Shown: positions 45,914 through 55,918 of the stretch, piece by piece
Position numbering within the stretch: position 1 is the stretch's first letter
Layout: every line of letters starts with the position of its first letter
Source of the DNA: Flaccisagitta enflata
Taxonomy: Eukaryota > Chaetognatha > Sagittoidea > Aphragmophora
Length of the DNA: 64,000 bases
Direction of reading: 5' to 3'
Assembly (NCBI GenBank): GCA_965153355.1
Contig: OZ231126.1
Location: 107,384,001-107,448,000, forward strand
Translations under genes and position numbers: made by a program
The notes under the pieces: generated by a model
What the model saw: the letters and a program-made list of their open reading frames with translations, nothing else
What the model was told of the DNA's origin: nothing
The model's database searches: none

Positions 45914-46186
45914 TTATAAAAAGTTGTTTTTTGTTATTTTCACAATTTTTGGAGTTTTTTTGCTGATCTTTTTACTTTTTGTAACATTCTTTGATGAGTC
46001 TTTTTTTGTTGCTTTTGTATGTTTTTTCACTTTTGACTGTTTTGGAAGCGTTTTTGTCTTTTTGGAAGGTTTTGTTGGTTTTTCTTTAGGTTGTTGAGTG
46101 TCTGAATGATTCTCATTGCTGGTCCCTTCTACTGGAACAGTGTTACAAGTTATTAGTGGTGTGAGGAGTTCGTAAAGGTTGGCCAT
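45914..46186 (-). CDS. Small Lys-rich protein of the virion block
   Basis: 90 residues, ATG at 46186, stop ten bases before the ATG of the next gene. The N-terminal 20 residues are neutral or hydrophobic (MANLYELLTPLITCNTV); from about residue 33 the sequence is Lys/Thr/Ser/Pro-rich (about one third Lys), resembling viral DNA-binding core proteins. No domain was recognised. It could also be a 5' coding exon of a larger spliced gene. Confidence 0.5.
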   Translation of the reverse strand: MANLYELLTPLITCNTVPVEGTSNENHSDTQQPKEKPTKPSKKTKTLPKQSKVKKHTKATKKDSSKNVTKSKKISKKTPKIVKITKNNFL

Positions 46187-46254
46187 GTTTTCTTGTTAAA
46201 ATAAAACAAGGTAATTGAAATGAGGTACAATTGAAATGAGGTACAATTTTCAAA

Positions 46255-46340
46255 ATTCACATCCGATTGACATTGCACGCTCTAAAAAAGAAATTAAATT
46301 CACATCCGATCGACATTGCACGCTCTAAAAAAGAAATTGA
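46255..46340. repeat. 46-bp tandem duplication at the end of the capsid-like ORF
   Basis: ATTCACATCCGAT..GACATTGCACGCTCTAAAAAAGAAATT occurs twice, at about 46255-46292 and 46301-46340. The second occurrence encodes the last residues and stop of the 46300-47855 ORF. Confidence 0.7.
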
Positions 46341-47855
46341 TTTTTACAACAGTGTCGCGTGCAAAGCTCAGTAATTCCCCACATTCATCTCTCAAGTTAA
46401 TTCTAAAAGAGTCTAGATATGTTCGAGCTTTATGAACCCGGTAAAATGGTTGGTTTGGTGTAAGAGACGTATCAACAGCCAAGAACTGCCTGTTAAGTTC
46501 TTTTTGTTTAAGTGGTACCTTAAAAAAATTGACCATGTCATCAATGCTAAAAAAGACTATGTCCTTTTCTGCCTGGCGGGATTGTTCTGAAAGAAAATCA
46601 GTAGAAACAACCAAGAGTTTGGGAAACAAGCGAATGGGCGCGCTTAAACGTTGTTTGCTACTTGTGATATTGTGGGCGATTCCAGTAACCACACCAGTGG
46701 TATGTTGTGTTGTCAATGAAATAGGCCCGATTTTTATTTTGTTGTACTTAAGGGAATCAAGGTTTTTGCTTACACCTAGTTTACAACTCATAATTCTAGG
46801 TAAGGTGATAGAAATTTCGCCATCCTCGGAGAGTTTTGAATATTCAAAGTAAAACTTGCATTTTGTCTCAGAGGAGTCGAGACCAATGGCAACTACTGGA
46901 CGGGAAAAGAGTAGCGCTTCTTTCGGTATGTTGAGGCGTTCCAATTCAATGTGGATCAACTCTTGCAATTTCTTTCCCAGTTTCATGTGTTTCCAATGGT
47001 CGAAAATTAATTCTTCCACAATCGTTTTGGTAGAGGTTTCCAATTTACCTTGAACTACAGGGCCCTGAGCATAAAGTCTGATATAGTTAAGGGTTTGTTT
47101 CTGTATATGTGCTATAATCTTGGCTTTTTTGGCAGTATTTTTTTCATCTTTTTCACGTTTTTTGTCTTTCTCAGGATTCTGTTCAACTTCTCGTTTTTTC
47201 TTTTTTGAGGTCTTTTGGTTTTCCTCAGGTTTGGGTGTTAGGTCTACATCGTAGAAAGCTTCAAGGTCAATGAAAAAAATAGGGCTGATATTGCCAGCTG
47301 GGTTAACTAGATTTTTACGTATATTGTGACTCGATAGAAAATAAGAATTACTCAAAATTAAAAATTCGTCTGCTTTTGTTACGGGGGGTCTTTTGTATGT
47401 CGGTTTTTTACCCTCAAAGATTTTTTTGATTTCCTCAGTGCTTTTGCCAGTAAGTTCATACAGGTATTTGAGCGCCTCCACTCGAGTGAAAAAACCCCAG
47501 TCCAGATAAGATAACAACAGTTCTAGTTCTGTTTTCGTTACGTCCAGTACATTCTCAACATTTAAATCCTGAAATACATCAAAATTAATAACACCGTGGT
47601 TATCCAGGAACAGTTCTGCATATCGGGCGATGATGAAAAGATTGGAACCATTTGCTAACAAAGAATTGATATGCTTTAAAGCTGGATGCACATTGTCTGT
47701 ATAATAGTCAGACACTTTAACAAGTAAGGGTGTTGTGTTTCGTTTTTCCACAATGTCTCTTGAAAAAGTGATGTTGTTACGAGCCAATGATGGTGGGATT
47801 TTGAGGAAGGTTTTGATTACTTCTTTTTTGTCCTGTCGTAGAAGTAAAGTACTGG
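46300..47855 (-). CDS. Probable capsid protein, N terminus lost in assembly gap
   Basis: Open without a stop from the N gap (47855) to 46300, at least 517 codons. The first visible Met-type start in the listed ORF is TTG (47787) and no ATG precedes it, so the gene begins beyond the gap. An N-terminal helical region, a highly charged Lys/Glu linker (about residues 195-245 from 47787), then a beta-rich half (ITLPRIMSCKLGVSKNL, SAPIRLFPKLLVVST) follow. The C terminus (FRINLRDECGELLSFARDTVVKI) resembles the L-x-D/R-D-E-x-G-x-x-L-x-F ... V-x-I/L endings that I recall from minor capsid (penton-type) proteins of Polinton-like elements. Assignment to capsid is an inference from that ending and the adenain neighbour. 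Confidence 0.5.
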
Positions 47856-47865
47856 NNNNNNNNNN
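47856..47865. other. Assembly gap (10 N)
   Basis: Ten N. A gene on the left and a repeat element on the right are both cut here. The true distance, and even the adjacency of the two sides, is unknown. Confidence 1.
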
Positions 47866-48037
47866 ACCTAGAAGGCTGGTTTGAGGCCTGGAGAGCTAGA
47901 ATTTAAGGCTGGGGAGGAGCAAGTGCAGGCGCCCGTAGCCCAAGGGACGGAAGGGAACGGAAGGACAGACGGACGGACGGACGGGCGTAGATTCACCCTG
48001 TGTTCTACAGAACATCAGCCACACAGGGCCGCACCCA
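47866..48037 (-). mobile_element. GGGCAGCGG-family element K (partial, cut by gap)
   Basis: Complement orientation: minisatellite remnant, (GACG)n, then CCCTGTGTTCTACAGAACAT and GGGCCGCACCC. It ends at 48037, where the 88-bp satellite resumes with AAAACCTGAATACAAA, the same satellite position used by element I. Confidence 0.6.
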
Positions 48038-48603
48038 AAACCTGAATACAAAGGATTAGAACTATCCCCAGCAGTACCCCCTTCCCAATCTGGCAATGCC
48101 CCTTCAAACACGAGATTGAAGGCTTGAAAAACCTGATTAAAAAGTTGAGAACCATCCCAGCAGTACTTCTATTCCAATCTGGCAATTGCCCCTTAAAACA
48201 CAAGATTGAAGTCTTAAAACTGATTAAAAAGCAGAACTATCCCAGCAGTACCCCCATGAATCTGGCAGTACCCCTTACCAACATAAGAATGAAGCTATAA
48301 AAACCTGATTACAAAGTTGGGGTACTATCCCAGCAGTACCCCCTTCAATCTGGCAGTACCCCCTCCAAACTTTAGATTGAAGGCTTGAAAAACTGATTAA
48401 AAAGTTGGGGAACTATCCCAGCAGTACCCCCTTCAATCTGGCAGTACCCCATCCAAACTTAGATTGAAGGCTTGAAAATCTGATTAAAAAGTTGGGGAAC
48501 TATCTCAGCAGTACCCCTTTCAATCTGGCAGTACCCCCTTCAAACACGAGATTGAAGGCTTGAAAAACTGATTAAAAGTTGGGGAACTATCCCAGCAGTA
48601 CCA
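48038..48603 (-). repeat. 88-bp satellite, inverted array
   Basis: About six units, the reverse complement of the satellite at 59330-64000 (GAACTATCCCAGCAGTACCC...CAATCTGGCAGTACC). Confidence 0.9.
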
Positions 48604-48960
48604 TAGGCAGTAAGTGGTCAGCGGTACCCATGACTTGCTTGAGTAGTGTGTGATTCAAGTTGAGGGGGAGCAGGGCAGCCACCCAAGGGTATGATATCCT
48701 GTAGAACACAAGGGGAATCTGTCTGTGCTTGCATCCATCCATCCATCCATTTATCCCTCCCCTCCCCCCATCTTCAGGGCTTCATCTCCTTTGAGGTCTA
48801 TTCTGACCCAAATTCTGCCAAAAAGCCCAAATTCAAACAATATAGCCCAAATTTTAGCAAAATGGACCACATCCAAGCAGAGTGGCCCAAATCCAAGCAA
48901 ATTGGTCCAAATCTGGTCAGAATCTAAGTATCTGAAGCCAGAATTTGGTCTTATGGGCCA
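48604..48960 (-). mobile_element. GGGCAGCGG-family element F (truncated)
   Basis: Begins inside the family tail (GGCAGTAAGTGGTCAGCGGTACCC) and contains an inner inverted copy (GGGCAGCCACCCAAGGG..CCTGTAGAACACA) and a core of AAATCCAAGCAAATTGG-type repeats like those of element H. The distal terminus is not present before the exon at 49065. Confidence 0.55.
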
Positions 48961-49064
48961 CAATGATGTTCACTTGGCAAGAATTTGGGATGCTGTCCAA
49001 AAAGAAAAATATGACAAAAAATAGGAGAAACCTGGGAACCATCTGTGTCTTTTTTTTTTTTCAG

Positions 49065-49297
49065 TCTCAGCCGAGAACGAATTCTTCCAACAGTATTATG
49101 GCAAAAATGAAATCTTCCACCGGCTTTATGTGGGAAGCCCATTCACTCTGTCCTGCATCATTCCGGCTGACCTAAAATATGAACGATTATTCATGTATAC
49201 GAAGAGCTTAAGGAGAGTTCACAATCCATGGATTTTTATTGCCGGGGAAGAAACCGGAAAAAACGTCTTCTCAACAGCCCCTGTTTGGGCAAGAAAG
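49065..49297 (+). CDS. Host gene exon: first half of an Ig-like domain
   Basis: A 233-nt exon bounded by a T12-CAG acceptor and an AAG|GTATGC donor, open throughout in one frame (2 bases plus 77 codons). The encoded piece contains FHRLYVGSPFTLSC, the B-strand cysteine pattern of a V-type Ig domain, then LFMYTK and NPWIFIAG. There is no second cysteine of the pair; that residue is supplied by the exon at 58938. The upstream exon (signal peptide) is not identified; only a truncated repeat and satellite lie between here and the gap. A cell-surface or secreted recognition protein is likely, but the family is not known. Confidence 0.55.
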
Positions 49298-49303
49298 GTA
49301 TGC

Positions 49304-49305
49304 AT

Positions 49306-49339
<34 letters not shown>
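49304..49339. repeat. (TG)n microsatellite
   Basis: Just downstream of the splice donor; it serves as the left flank of the inverted LTR pair. Confidence 0.97.
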
Positions 49340-49340
<1 letters not shown>

Positions 49341-49687
49341 GTAAATATAGAGGGGTATCGCAGACTATGAAAGATATTTCATCAATCATTCTTATTTCAT
49401 AAAAGTTCCAGCGTGGAACTTATGAGCAAGATTTCTTTCACGTATGCAGATAATTGTTGAGGTTCAAAGTATACAGAAATTTCCCGAGGATAGATTTTGA
49501 GAGAATGTGCTTTTCACTCTTTCTTGTCCCGTCGTTGGATTAACTCTGTTCTTAGTAGTTGAATAAAAGGTATCAAGAAATTGATAAGTGTATTACTTTG
49601 AAGGTTTCATTGGTTGAAGCTACGAAGCATTCATGCTAAAACATAGCAAGTCTTTGATTAGAAAACAAAGAATTGCCTTGTTTTACA
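49340..49687 (+). mobile_element. LTR followed by a primer-binding site
   Basis: A 348-bp LTR beginning TGTAAA and ending TTTACA (6-bp terminal inversion, TG...CA), with AATAAA near 49562. A tRNA-complementary sequence follows immediately at 49688. Confidence 0.75.
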
Positions 49688-49726
49688 TGGTGGCAGCGGT
49701 GGGATTCGAACCCACGCCTCCGAAGA
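49688..49726 (-). other. 39-bp copy of a tRNA-Leu 3' end including CCA
   Basis: On the minus strand this reads as the variable-arm/T-arm/acceptor 3' end of a tRNA-Leu (TTCGGAGG, GTGGGTTCGAATCCCAC, CGCTGCCA) plus CCA. Since CCA is not encoded in eukaryotic tRNA genes, it derives from a mature tRNA or primer-binding site. The 5' half of the tRNA is absent, so this is not a tRNA gene. Confidence 0.75.
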
Positions 49727-50048
49727 TGTTTTCTAATCAAAGACTTGCTATGTTTTAGCATGAATGCTTCGTAGCTTCAACCAATGAAACCTTCAAAGTA
49801 ATACACTTATCAATTTCTTGATACCTTTTATTCAACTACTAAGAACAGAGTTAATCCAACGACAGTTACAAGAAAGAGTGAGAAGCACATTCTCTCCAAA
49901 TCTATCCTCGGGAAATTTCTGTATACTTTGAACCTCAACTATTAACTGCATACGCGAAGGAAATCTTGCTCATAAGTTCACATGGGCTATGGTAAAATGA
50001 TGACAAGAAAATATCTTTCACATAGTCTGCGATACCCCTCTATATTTA

Positions 50049-50050
<2 letters not shown>
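49727..50050 (-). mobile_element. Second LTR copy in inverted orientation
   Basis: Complementary to 49340-49667 with scattered divergence and one replaced segment (around 49985-50015). It lacks the last 20 bp of the LTR (AAGAATTGCCTTGTTTTACA). Its outer end TTTACA abuts (GT)n. Confidence 0.75.

Positions 50051-50105
<55 letters not shown>
50051..50105. repeat. (GT)n microsatellite
   Basis: Right flank of the inverted LTR pair. The pair probably inserted into one GT tract. Confidence 0.97.
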
Positions 50106-50114
<9 letters not shown>

Positions 50115-50185
50115 GTGTTTGTGCATGTGCAGTGCGATGCAAGAAAATAGATACAAGCTGATGTTCATGTTTTAGGGGCTTATAA

Positions 50186-52855
50186 TCAATTCTTAGTTGC
50201 GGACACGAAACTCTACACCTTGCCGTGTTGGTTGGTCCATCCCTTGGTTGGTCCGTCCATCCAACTGTCCGTCACATTTAAGAATTGCTAGTGGTTTTTG
50301 CATTATTGCTTCTGCCCAATACGTTTCTTCAAGCACTGTAATACTTGGATATCACTACTTGTCAGCCTTTTTTATTTTGATACATGATGTACTGAGCCTA
50401 AAATACAATTTTTATTATCTTAGCTTGATAAAACCCTTTGTCGAAATCCCTTTATTCATCACTTCTCCAAGGTGGTTGTGGTGAAAATGTTGAAATTTTG
50501 TCACTTTGGGCTCAAAATGGGGCCACTTCGCTTTTGAAATTTGACCTGAAATCCATAAGATTATGAAACTAGAGCTCAAGAGCTAGCCAGTGGTGCAATC
50601 CGCATATTGCTATCATTTTTTGTTAAGATTTGAGAGCTCTTCAAAGATGGAAGGGTGTGAAGGTTATTTTATCAGTGAATTTGGTGGCCTATTTTGACAT
50701 TTTACAGTTTTTGATATATCTCCGCCTTGAATTGACAAATTTAGATGAAATTGGTGACCAAATTGAAGATTTTTGATGCTCTGAATCGAATCTGTTGCTA
50801 CCCTTGATCGATATGACCCTCAAAATCTATGGGAGACTCTAGAATATAGCAAAAGGACACATTTTAGTTACTCTGTCAATTACACTTCCAGAATAGAAAG
50901 ACAGATCATGAGCAAATTAAACTACAGTTCAAGATCTAACCAACTGATCTTTGAAGCTCTGCCAAATCTATATACTTTAACATATTGATATGGCGATTGC
51001 ACCATTGGTTAGATCTTGCACTGTAATTCAATTTGCTCATGGATTTTTTGTCTTCTTCTATCTCGGAAGTGCCCGAATATTTTGACCAAAGTAGCCAAAA
51101 TGGCGAAAAAAATTCACTTTTTGGGCAGCGGCCCCAAAGGGGACAAAGCCTTGAAGAATACAGGGGGACTTTTATTTATCTGTCCATTCGTTCGTCCATT
51201 TGTTCTTCCGTTTGTCCACCAGGCCCTCTCAGGTCTGAAATCTGCCCTCTTAGGCCTGAGATCGGCCCTCCCAGGCCCTGAAATTGGTCCTCTCAGGCCT
51301 TTAATCTGCCCTCTCAGGCCAGAAATATGCCCTCTCAGGCCTGAAATCTGCCCTCTAAGGCCCTGAAATCTGTCCTCTCAGGCCTTGAATTTGCCCTCTC
51401 AGGCCTTGAATCTGCCCTCTAAGGCCTGACATCTGCCTGCTCAGATTCAAGGTCAAGAGGACAGGTTTCGTGGCCTGAGAGGGCTGATTTCAGGCCTGAG
51501 AGGGCAGATTTCAGACCTGAGAGGGCCTGGGGGGCGGACGGATGGACGGACGGACTGACGGACGGACAGATGGTCGAACAAAAGTCCCCCTGTATTCTAC
51601 AGGACTTTGTTCCCTTTGGGGCCGCTGCCTTGCTTCCTCTCACTCCATTTCACAATCATGCAAAGCAGGGCAACGGGTATCGCTGACCACATCTTGCCCT
51701 TGGGCGACCTGTTAGCACCTGCTTCTAGAGTCTCCCAAAATTTTTGAGGGTCATATTGATCGAAAATTTTGACAGATTCAGCTAGAGCATCAAAAACTCT
51801 TCAATTTGGTCACCAATTTCATCTAAATTTATCCATCCAATGCGGAGATATATCAAAAATTGTAAAACATGTCAAAATTGACCACCAAATTCATGTGGTA
51901 AAAAACGCTCATACCCTTCCATCTTTGAAATGCTCTCAAATCTTAACAAAAAACGATAGCAACTTGCGGATTGCACTACTGGTTAGCTCATGAGCTCTAG
52001 TTTTATAATCTCATGGATTTTGGGTCAAATTTATAAAGTGAAGTGGCCCAAGTTCGAGCCCAAAATGACCAAAATTACCAAAAAATGATATTTTGTCATA
52101 CCCACTGATCTTTTAAGCTCTGCCAAATCTATATGCTTTAACATGTCGACATGGCGATTGCACCATTGATTACATCTTGCACTGTAGTTTAATTTGCTCA
52201 TGGATTTTTTGTCTTTTTCTATCTCGGAAGTGCCCGAATTTTTTGACCAAAGTAGCCAAAATGGCGAAAAAATTCACTTTTTAGCACCTGCTTCTAGAGT
52301 CTCCCAAAAATTTTGAGGGTCATATTGATCAAAAATTTTACCAGATTCAATTAGAGCATCAAAAACTCTTCAATTTGGTCACCAATTCCATCTAAATTTA
52401 TCTATCCAAAGTGGAAATATATCAAAAATTGTAAAAAATGTCAAAATTGACCACCAAATTCATCTGGTAAAAAAACCCTCATACCCTTCCATCTTTGAAA
52501 AGCTCTCAAATCTGAACAAAAAACAATAGCAACATGCGGATTGCACCACTGGTTAGCTCTTGAGCTCTAGTTTCATAATCTCATGGATTTGGGGTCAAAT
52601 TTCAAAACCAAAGTGGCCCGATTTTGAGCCCAAAGTGACCAAATTTCAACACTTTCACCACAACCACCTTGGAGTAGTGATAGATAAATGGATTTCGGCG
52701 AAGGGTTTTAACAAGCTAAGATGATGAAATTCGTATTTTAGGCTCAGAACATCATGTATCAAAAGAAAAAAGGCTGACCAGTTGTGATATCCAGGTACGA
52801 CAGTGCTTGAAAAAACGTACTGCCCAACGATCCGCAACTGTCCTGTTGTGTAACT
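50186..52855. mobile_element. Foldback element with ~600-bp inverted arms
   Basis: The arm 50310-50850 (from TTCTGCCCAATACG through AAATCTATGGGAGACTCTAG) is the inverse of 52283-52840. Between the arms a block of about 570 bp (TAGCACCTGC...AATTCACTTT) is present twice in direct orientation (51713-52280 and 52283 on), with element G inserted at the first junction. The left outer end carries an extra GGTCC-repeat piece (50193-50310) like family 2. No transposase is seen. Confidence 0.65.
51122..51712 (+). mobile_element. GGGCAGCGG-family element G
   Basis: TGGGCAGCGGCCCCAAAGGGG start, GGCCTGAAATCTGCCCTCTCA-type minisatellite, (GACG)n, inner inverted copy TTTGGGGCCGCTGCC at about 51615, and a tail ending TTGCCCTTGGGCGACCTGT (hairpin GCCC/GGGC). 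The corresponding empty site is present at 52275-52290 (AATTCACTTTTTAGCACCTG). Confidence 0.85.
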
Positions 52856-52971
52856 ATGGCAAAAATAAAAAAGACAGTGATTTTCAAAGTGGCACTACAA
52901 GCCCACTTTTTGGAATAACTTCAAATCCTTTTAAGTGGTAGTAGTATGACAAATTTGTGACTCAGCAAAAA

Positions 52972-53202
52972 CAAGGCCGGATACACGGCTACCCCAGTCG
53001 CGTGCGGGTGGGCAGGGGCCGTATTTGAGGTCACTTGATCAATTGGGCAGGAGCAGTGAGGCCAAAGACCGCAAAAACCCCAAAAAAGTAAAGTGTGACG
53101 GACTGACGGACGGACCGACGGACCGACGGACCGACGGACCGACGGACGGACCGACGGACGGACCAACAAAGCGGGGTGTAGAGTCGCGTAGCACGCGACT
53201 AA
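52972..53202 (+). mobile_element. Family-2 short element with terminal hairpin
   Basis: CAAGGCCGGATACACGG start, a GGGCAGGAGCAGTGAGG block, AAAGTAAAGTGTGACGG, (GACGGACC)n, ACAAAGCGGGGTGTAGAGTC, and a hairpin AGTCGCG..CGCGACT followed by AAAA. Related copies lie at 55204-55402, 55435-55627, 38720-38871 and, in part, 50193-50310. Confidence 0.65.
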
Positions 53203-54486
53203 AAATCAGAATTCAAAAAAGCTGATTTTTGTGGTTGTAGCGACAATTTTTGCATAATTTGTCAAATGATGATTTGCCAATGGCGTATGATTTTCACTTG
53301 ACATACAATTGTAAATGCAAGCTTATTTTTTTAAGCAGCCTCAAAAATCTTCTCAGGCGTTCATAGTATGTTGATTTTGAGACTCAACAAAAAGATCAGA
53401 ACTCAAAAAAGTTCATTTTTGTACCTGTAGCATAAATTTTTGTAAAAGTTGTCAAAATGAATTTTTTATAAGTTGTAAGTATGGAGTTTTTTCCCTTCTT
53501 TGATTTCTGATGTTTTTTCACAAAAAATGATGCTACGGGCACAAAATTTAACTTTTTTGAATTCTGATTTTTTTGCTGAGTAGGTAATTTGATTAACTAT
53601 TACTCCCTAAAAGGATTTTAAGCAGATCAAAAAAATGAGTGCATAGGAGTATATTGAAATTACTATCTAGAAAATATGTATATCGACAGGCATTTAAAGC
53701 AATAACTCTAAAAAGAATAAAAAAATTACATATAAATCAGTGAGATTCTGAAACTACTTCGAATTTCTGACCAAATGCCGCAAATTGCATCCTTTTAGCT
53801 CAAGCCATTTAGAAATGACAAGCAAAACAAGATTGATACTCCAATCAAAAAATATGAAAAAAAAAATGCATCTTGTTTCTTTACAAGTTACTAAGTCTCT
53901 TTTCAGATAGATTGGAGGTTTTTTTCACCCTATTTTTGGTCCTCATTACAGCGCAAAACACCTTTGTTGCATTTTCTTGGTTGATTTCAACCTCTCTTAG
54001 TCATTAGGATTGCAACTGAAGCAAAAGGGAAAACATAGTATACACTTAGGAATTTTTTAAAATAAAATTTTATGAGGGAGAGTAATCATGCATAAACTCT
54101 CAGCATTTTTGTAAAAATGCTTAGAAAATTCATGTACAGTTTGTTGTTGAACGCCAAAGATGTAATATTAAGTATCTATCATATTTTGGAGGTTTTTATA
54201 TATGTCCATACTGATAGATTATCTGCAATGGGTAGATATATTGAAATTACTGTCTTTTTTTTCTTTGCCATGGTTATCCCGCCTCATTTTAGGTTCCTCT
54301 TGGAAGCATTTGAAAGAGTTTTAAAAAATGAAGAAATTGCCACCAAGCCCAAGGACTTGATCATTTTTTTAAGATTCTGTGATAAGATATCAAAAACAGC
54401 AGTGAAAAGTTTGACCTTTTTCTGCCGTTCTCAGAAAAGGACTGTTTTTACTTAAACCAACAAATTGAGCTTCAGTTGCCAGATAT
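53203..54486. other. AT-rich intron sequence
   Basis: No gene recognised. An ORF of 112 codons (54117-54455) is AT-rich and has no recognisable features. Confidence 0.5.
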
Positions 54487-54734
54487 ATGGTCGGCATGGT
54501 GTTAATTGATCTTCAAAAGGCGTTTGATACCGTGGACCATGCCATACTACGAGATAAATTGCAATCTATTGGTGTTACTTCCACTACTTGGTTTGAGTCT
54601 TATCTGAGTAATCGTCGGCAATGTGTTGATGTAAAGGGGTCTCGATCCGAATTTTTACCTGTGACTTGTGGTGTTCCGCAGGGGAGCATTCTCGGCCCCT
54701 TGTTATTTCTTATTTATATTAATGACATGAATAT
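54487..54734 (+). pseudogene. LINE-C RT fragment 1
   Basis: Contains [14 protein letters not shown] (RT motif A, first catalytic Asp), [13 protein letters not shown] and [21 protein letters not shown] (motif B), diagnostic of Jockey/CR1-group non-LTR RTs. It is interrupted directly after YINDMN by the insertion at 54735. Confidence 0.9.
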
Positions 54735-55203
54735 TAGGTTGGATGAAGATCCATGACTTCGAAAATCTGTCTTGCTTATATCAATGATGAGTTCAGGGTC
54801 ACTTACTGAGATCTCCTATCAAGTATTAGGACCATGAAGTGAAAAAAATTGTGGTCGTGCCACCCCCCCCCTTTCCTCTTAGGCCCATCTTCTATCATGT
54901 GAATTTTCTCCATTTCTAATTAAATGATCTCCCAAAAAAGGGTCCAATACACTTTTGCCCGCCTTCTCCTTGCAAGACAAACTCAGGGGTGCCAGGGCAG
55001 GGATAAGGAGTTGTAATAATGGGAGATAGAGACCCCTAGCAGCCCCAAATAGAGCCCAAACAACTAATAAATTAGATTGAAAAATGTTTAAATTGACCAA
55101 TATTCTTTTTTTCTGTTCTGAGCTGTGGTACCTTGGCACTGCGTTTACTGATCAGTCCTTTTCAGCAAGTGTTGGGGTGCGTTTTTAAGAGTCCCACTAA
55201 ATA

Positions 55204-55402
55204 CAAGGCCAGATACACGGCGGGTGGGCAGGGGCTGTATTTGAGGTCACTTGATCATTTGGGCAGGAGCAGTGAGATTAAAAACCGCAAAAACCCAAAA
55301 AAAGTAAAGTGTGATGGACGGACCGATAGACAGACTGACAGACAGATGAATGGACAGATGGACCGACAAAGCGGAGTGTAGAGTCGCGTGGGACGCAACT
55401 AA
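55204..55402 (+). repeat. Family-2 short element
   Basis: CAAGGCCAGATACACGG start, GGACCGATAGACAGACTGAC tract, and AGAGTCGCG..CGCAACT end. Confidence 0.6.
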
Positions 55403-55434
55403 AAAGGAAAGCAAGGTAGCTGAAACAGTGTTAA

Positions 55435-55627
55435 ACAAGGCTGGATACACAGCTACCGAAGTCGCATGCGGGTGGGCAGGGGCCATATTTGAGGCCACCA
55501 GACCATTTGGGTAGGAGCAGTAAGGTCAAAGAAATAAAATCATAAAAAAAAGTAAAGTGTGACCGACCGACCAACCAACTGACCAACCAACCAACCAACC
55601 AACGGACAAAGCGGGTTGTAGAGTTGG
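55435..55627 (+). repeat. Family-2 short element, 3' truncated
   Basis: CAAGGCTGGATACACAGC start, CCGACCGACCAACCAAC tract, and an end at TGTAGAGTTGG without the hairpin. Confidence 0.55.
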
Positions 55628-55829
55628 AATGTATTGAATATCCGGTTGAGGACCCGATTAATAAGTGACTTATATGGTTCGTCCAAACAATTACAACATA
55701 GACTCTTATTGGTCACTTCATGTTATTGATTCAAAATTTTACTTTTTAACTGTTGACATAACTGATTCCGAAATTGAGTAGGAAATTTTACGAAATGTAA
55801 TGCAAGCCTCAGTTGTGAAGATACTGTTT

Positions 55830-55835
55830 TTTTTT

Positions 55836-55917
<82 letters not shown>
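55830..55917. repeat. (GT)n microsatellite after T run
   Basis: T run followed by an uninterrupted (GT)n tract inside the hAT-like element. Confidence 0.97.

Positions 55918-55918
<1 letters not shown>

Larger units (their letters stand above)
42797..47855 (-). mobile_element. Late-gene block of an adenain-encoding endogenous virus-like element (adintovirus/Polinton-like)
   Basis: Five genes, all minus strand and tightly packed, in the order: probable capsid protein (47855-46300, cut by the N gap), Lys-rich protein (46186-45914), a spliced 545-residue protein (45904-43952), an adenovirus-type protease (43946-43398) and a spliced Arg-rich pX/mu-like core peptide (43163-42833). An adenain next to a pX-like peptide and capsid-type genes is the arrangement of adenovirus-related double-jelly-roll viruses such as adintoviruses and Polintons. 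No PolB, integrase or FtsK-type ATPase was found in the window, so the element is partial or its other half lies beyond the gap. Terminal repeats were not found. Confidence 0.65.

Noticed and set aside
49688-49726. tRNA gene
   Set aside because: Only the 3' part of a tRNA-Leu is present and CCA is in the DNA; it directly follows an LTR, so it is a primer-binding site or copied primer.
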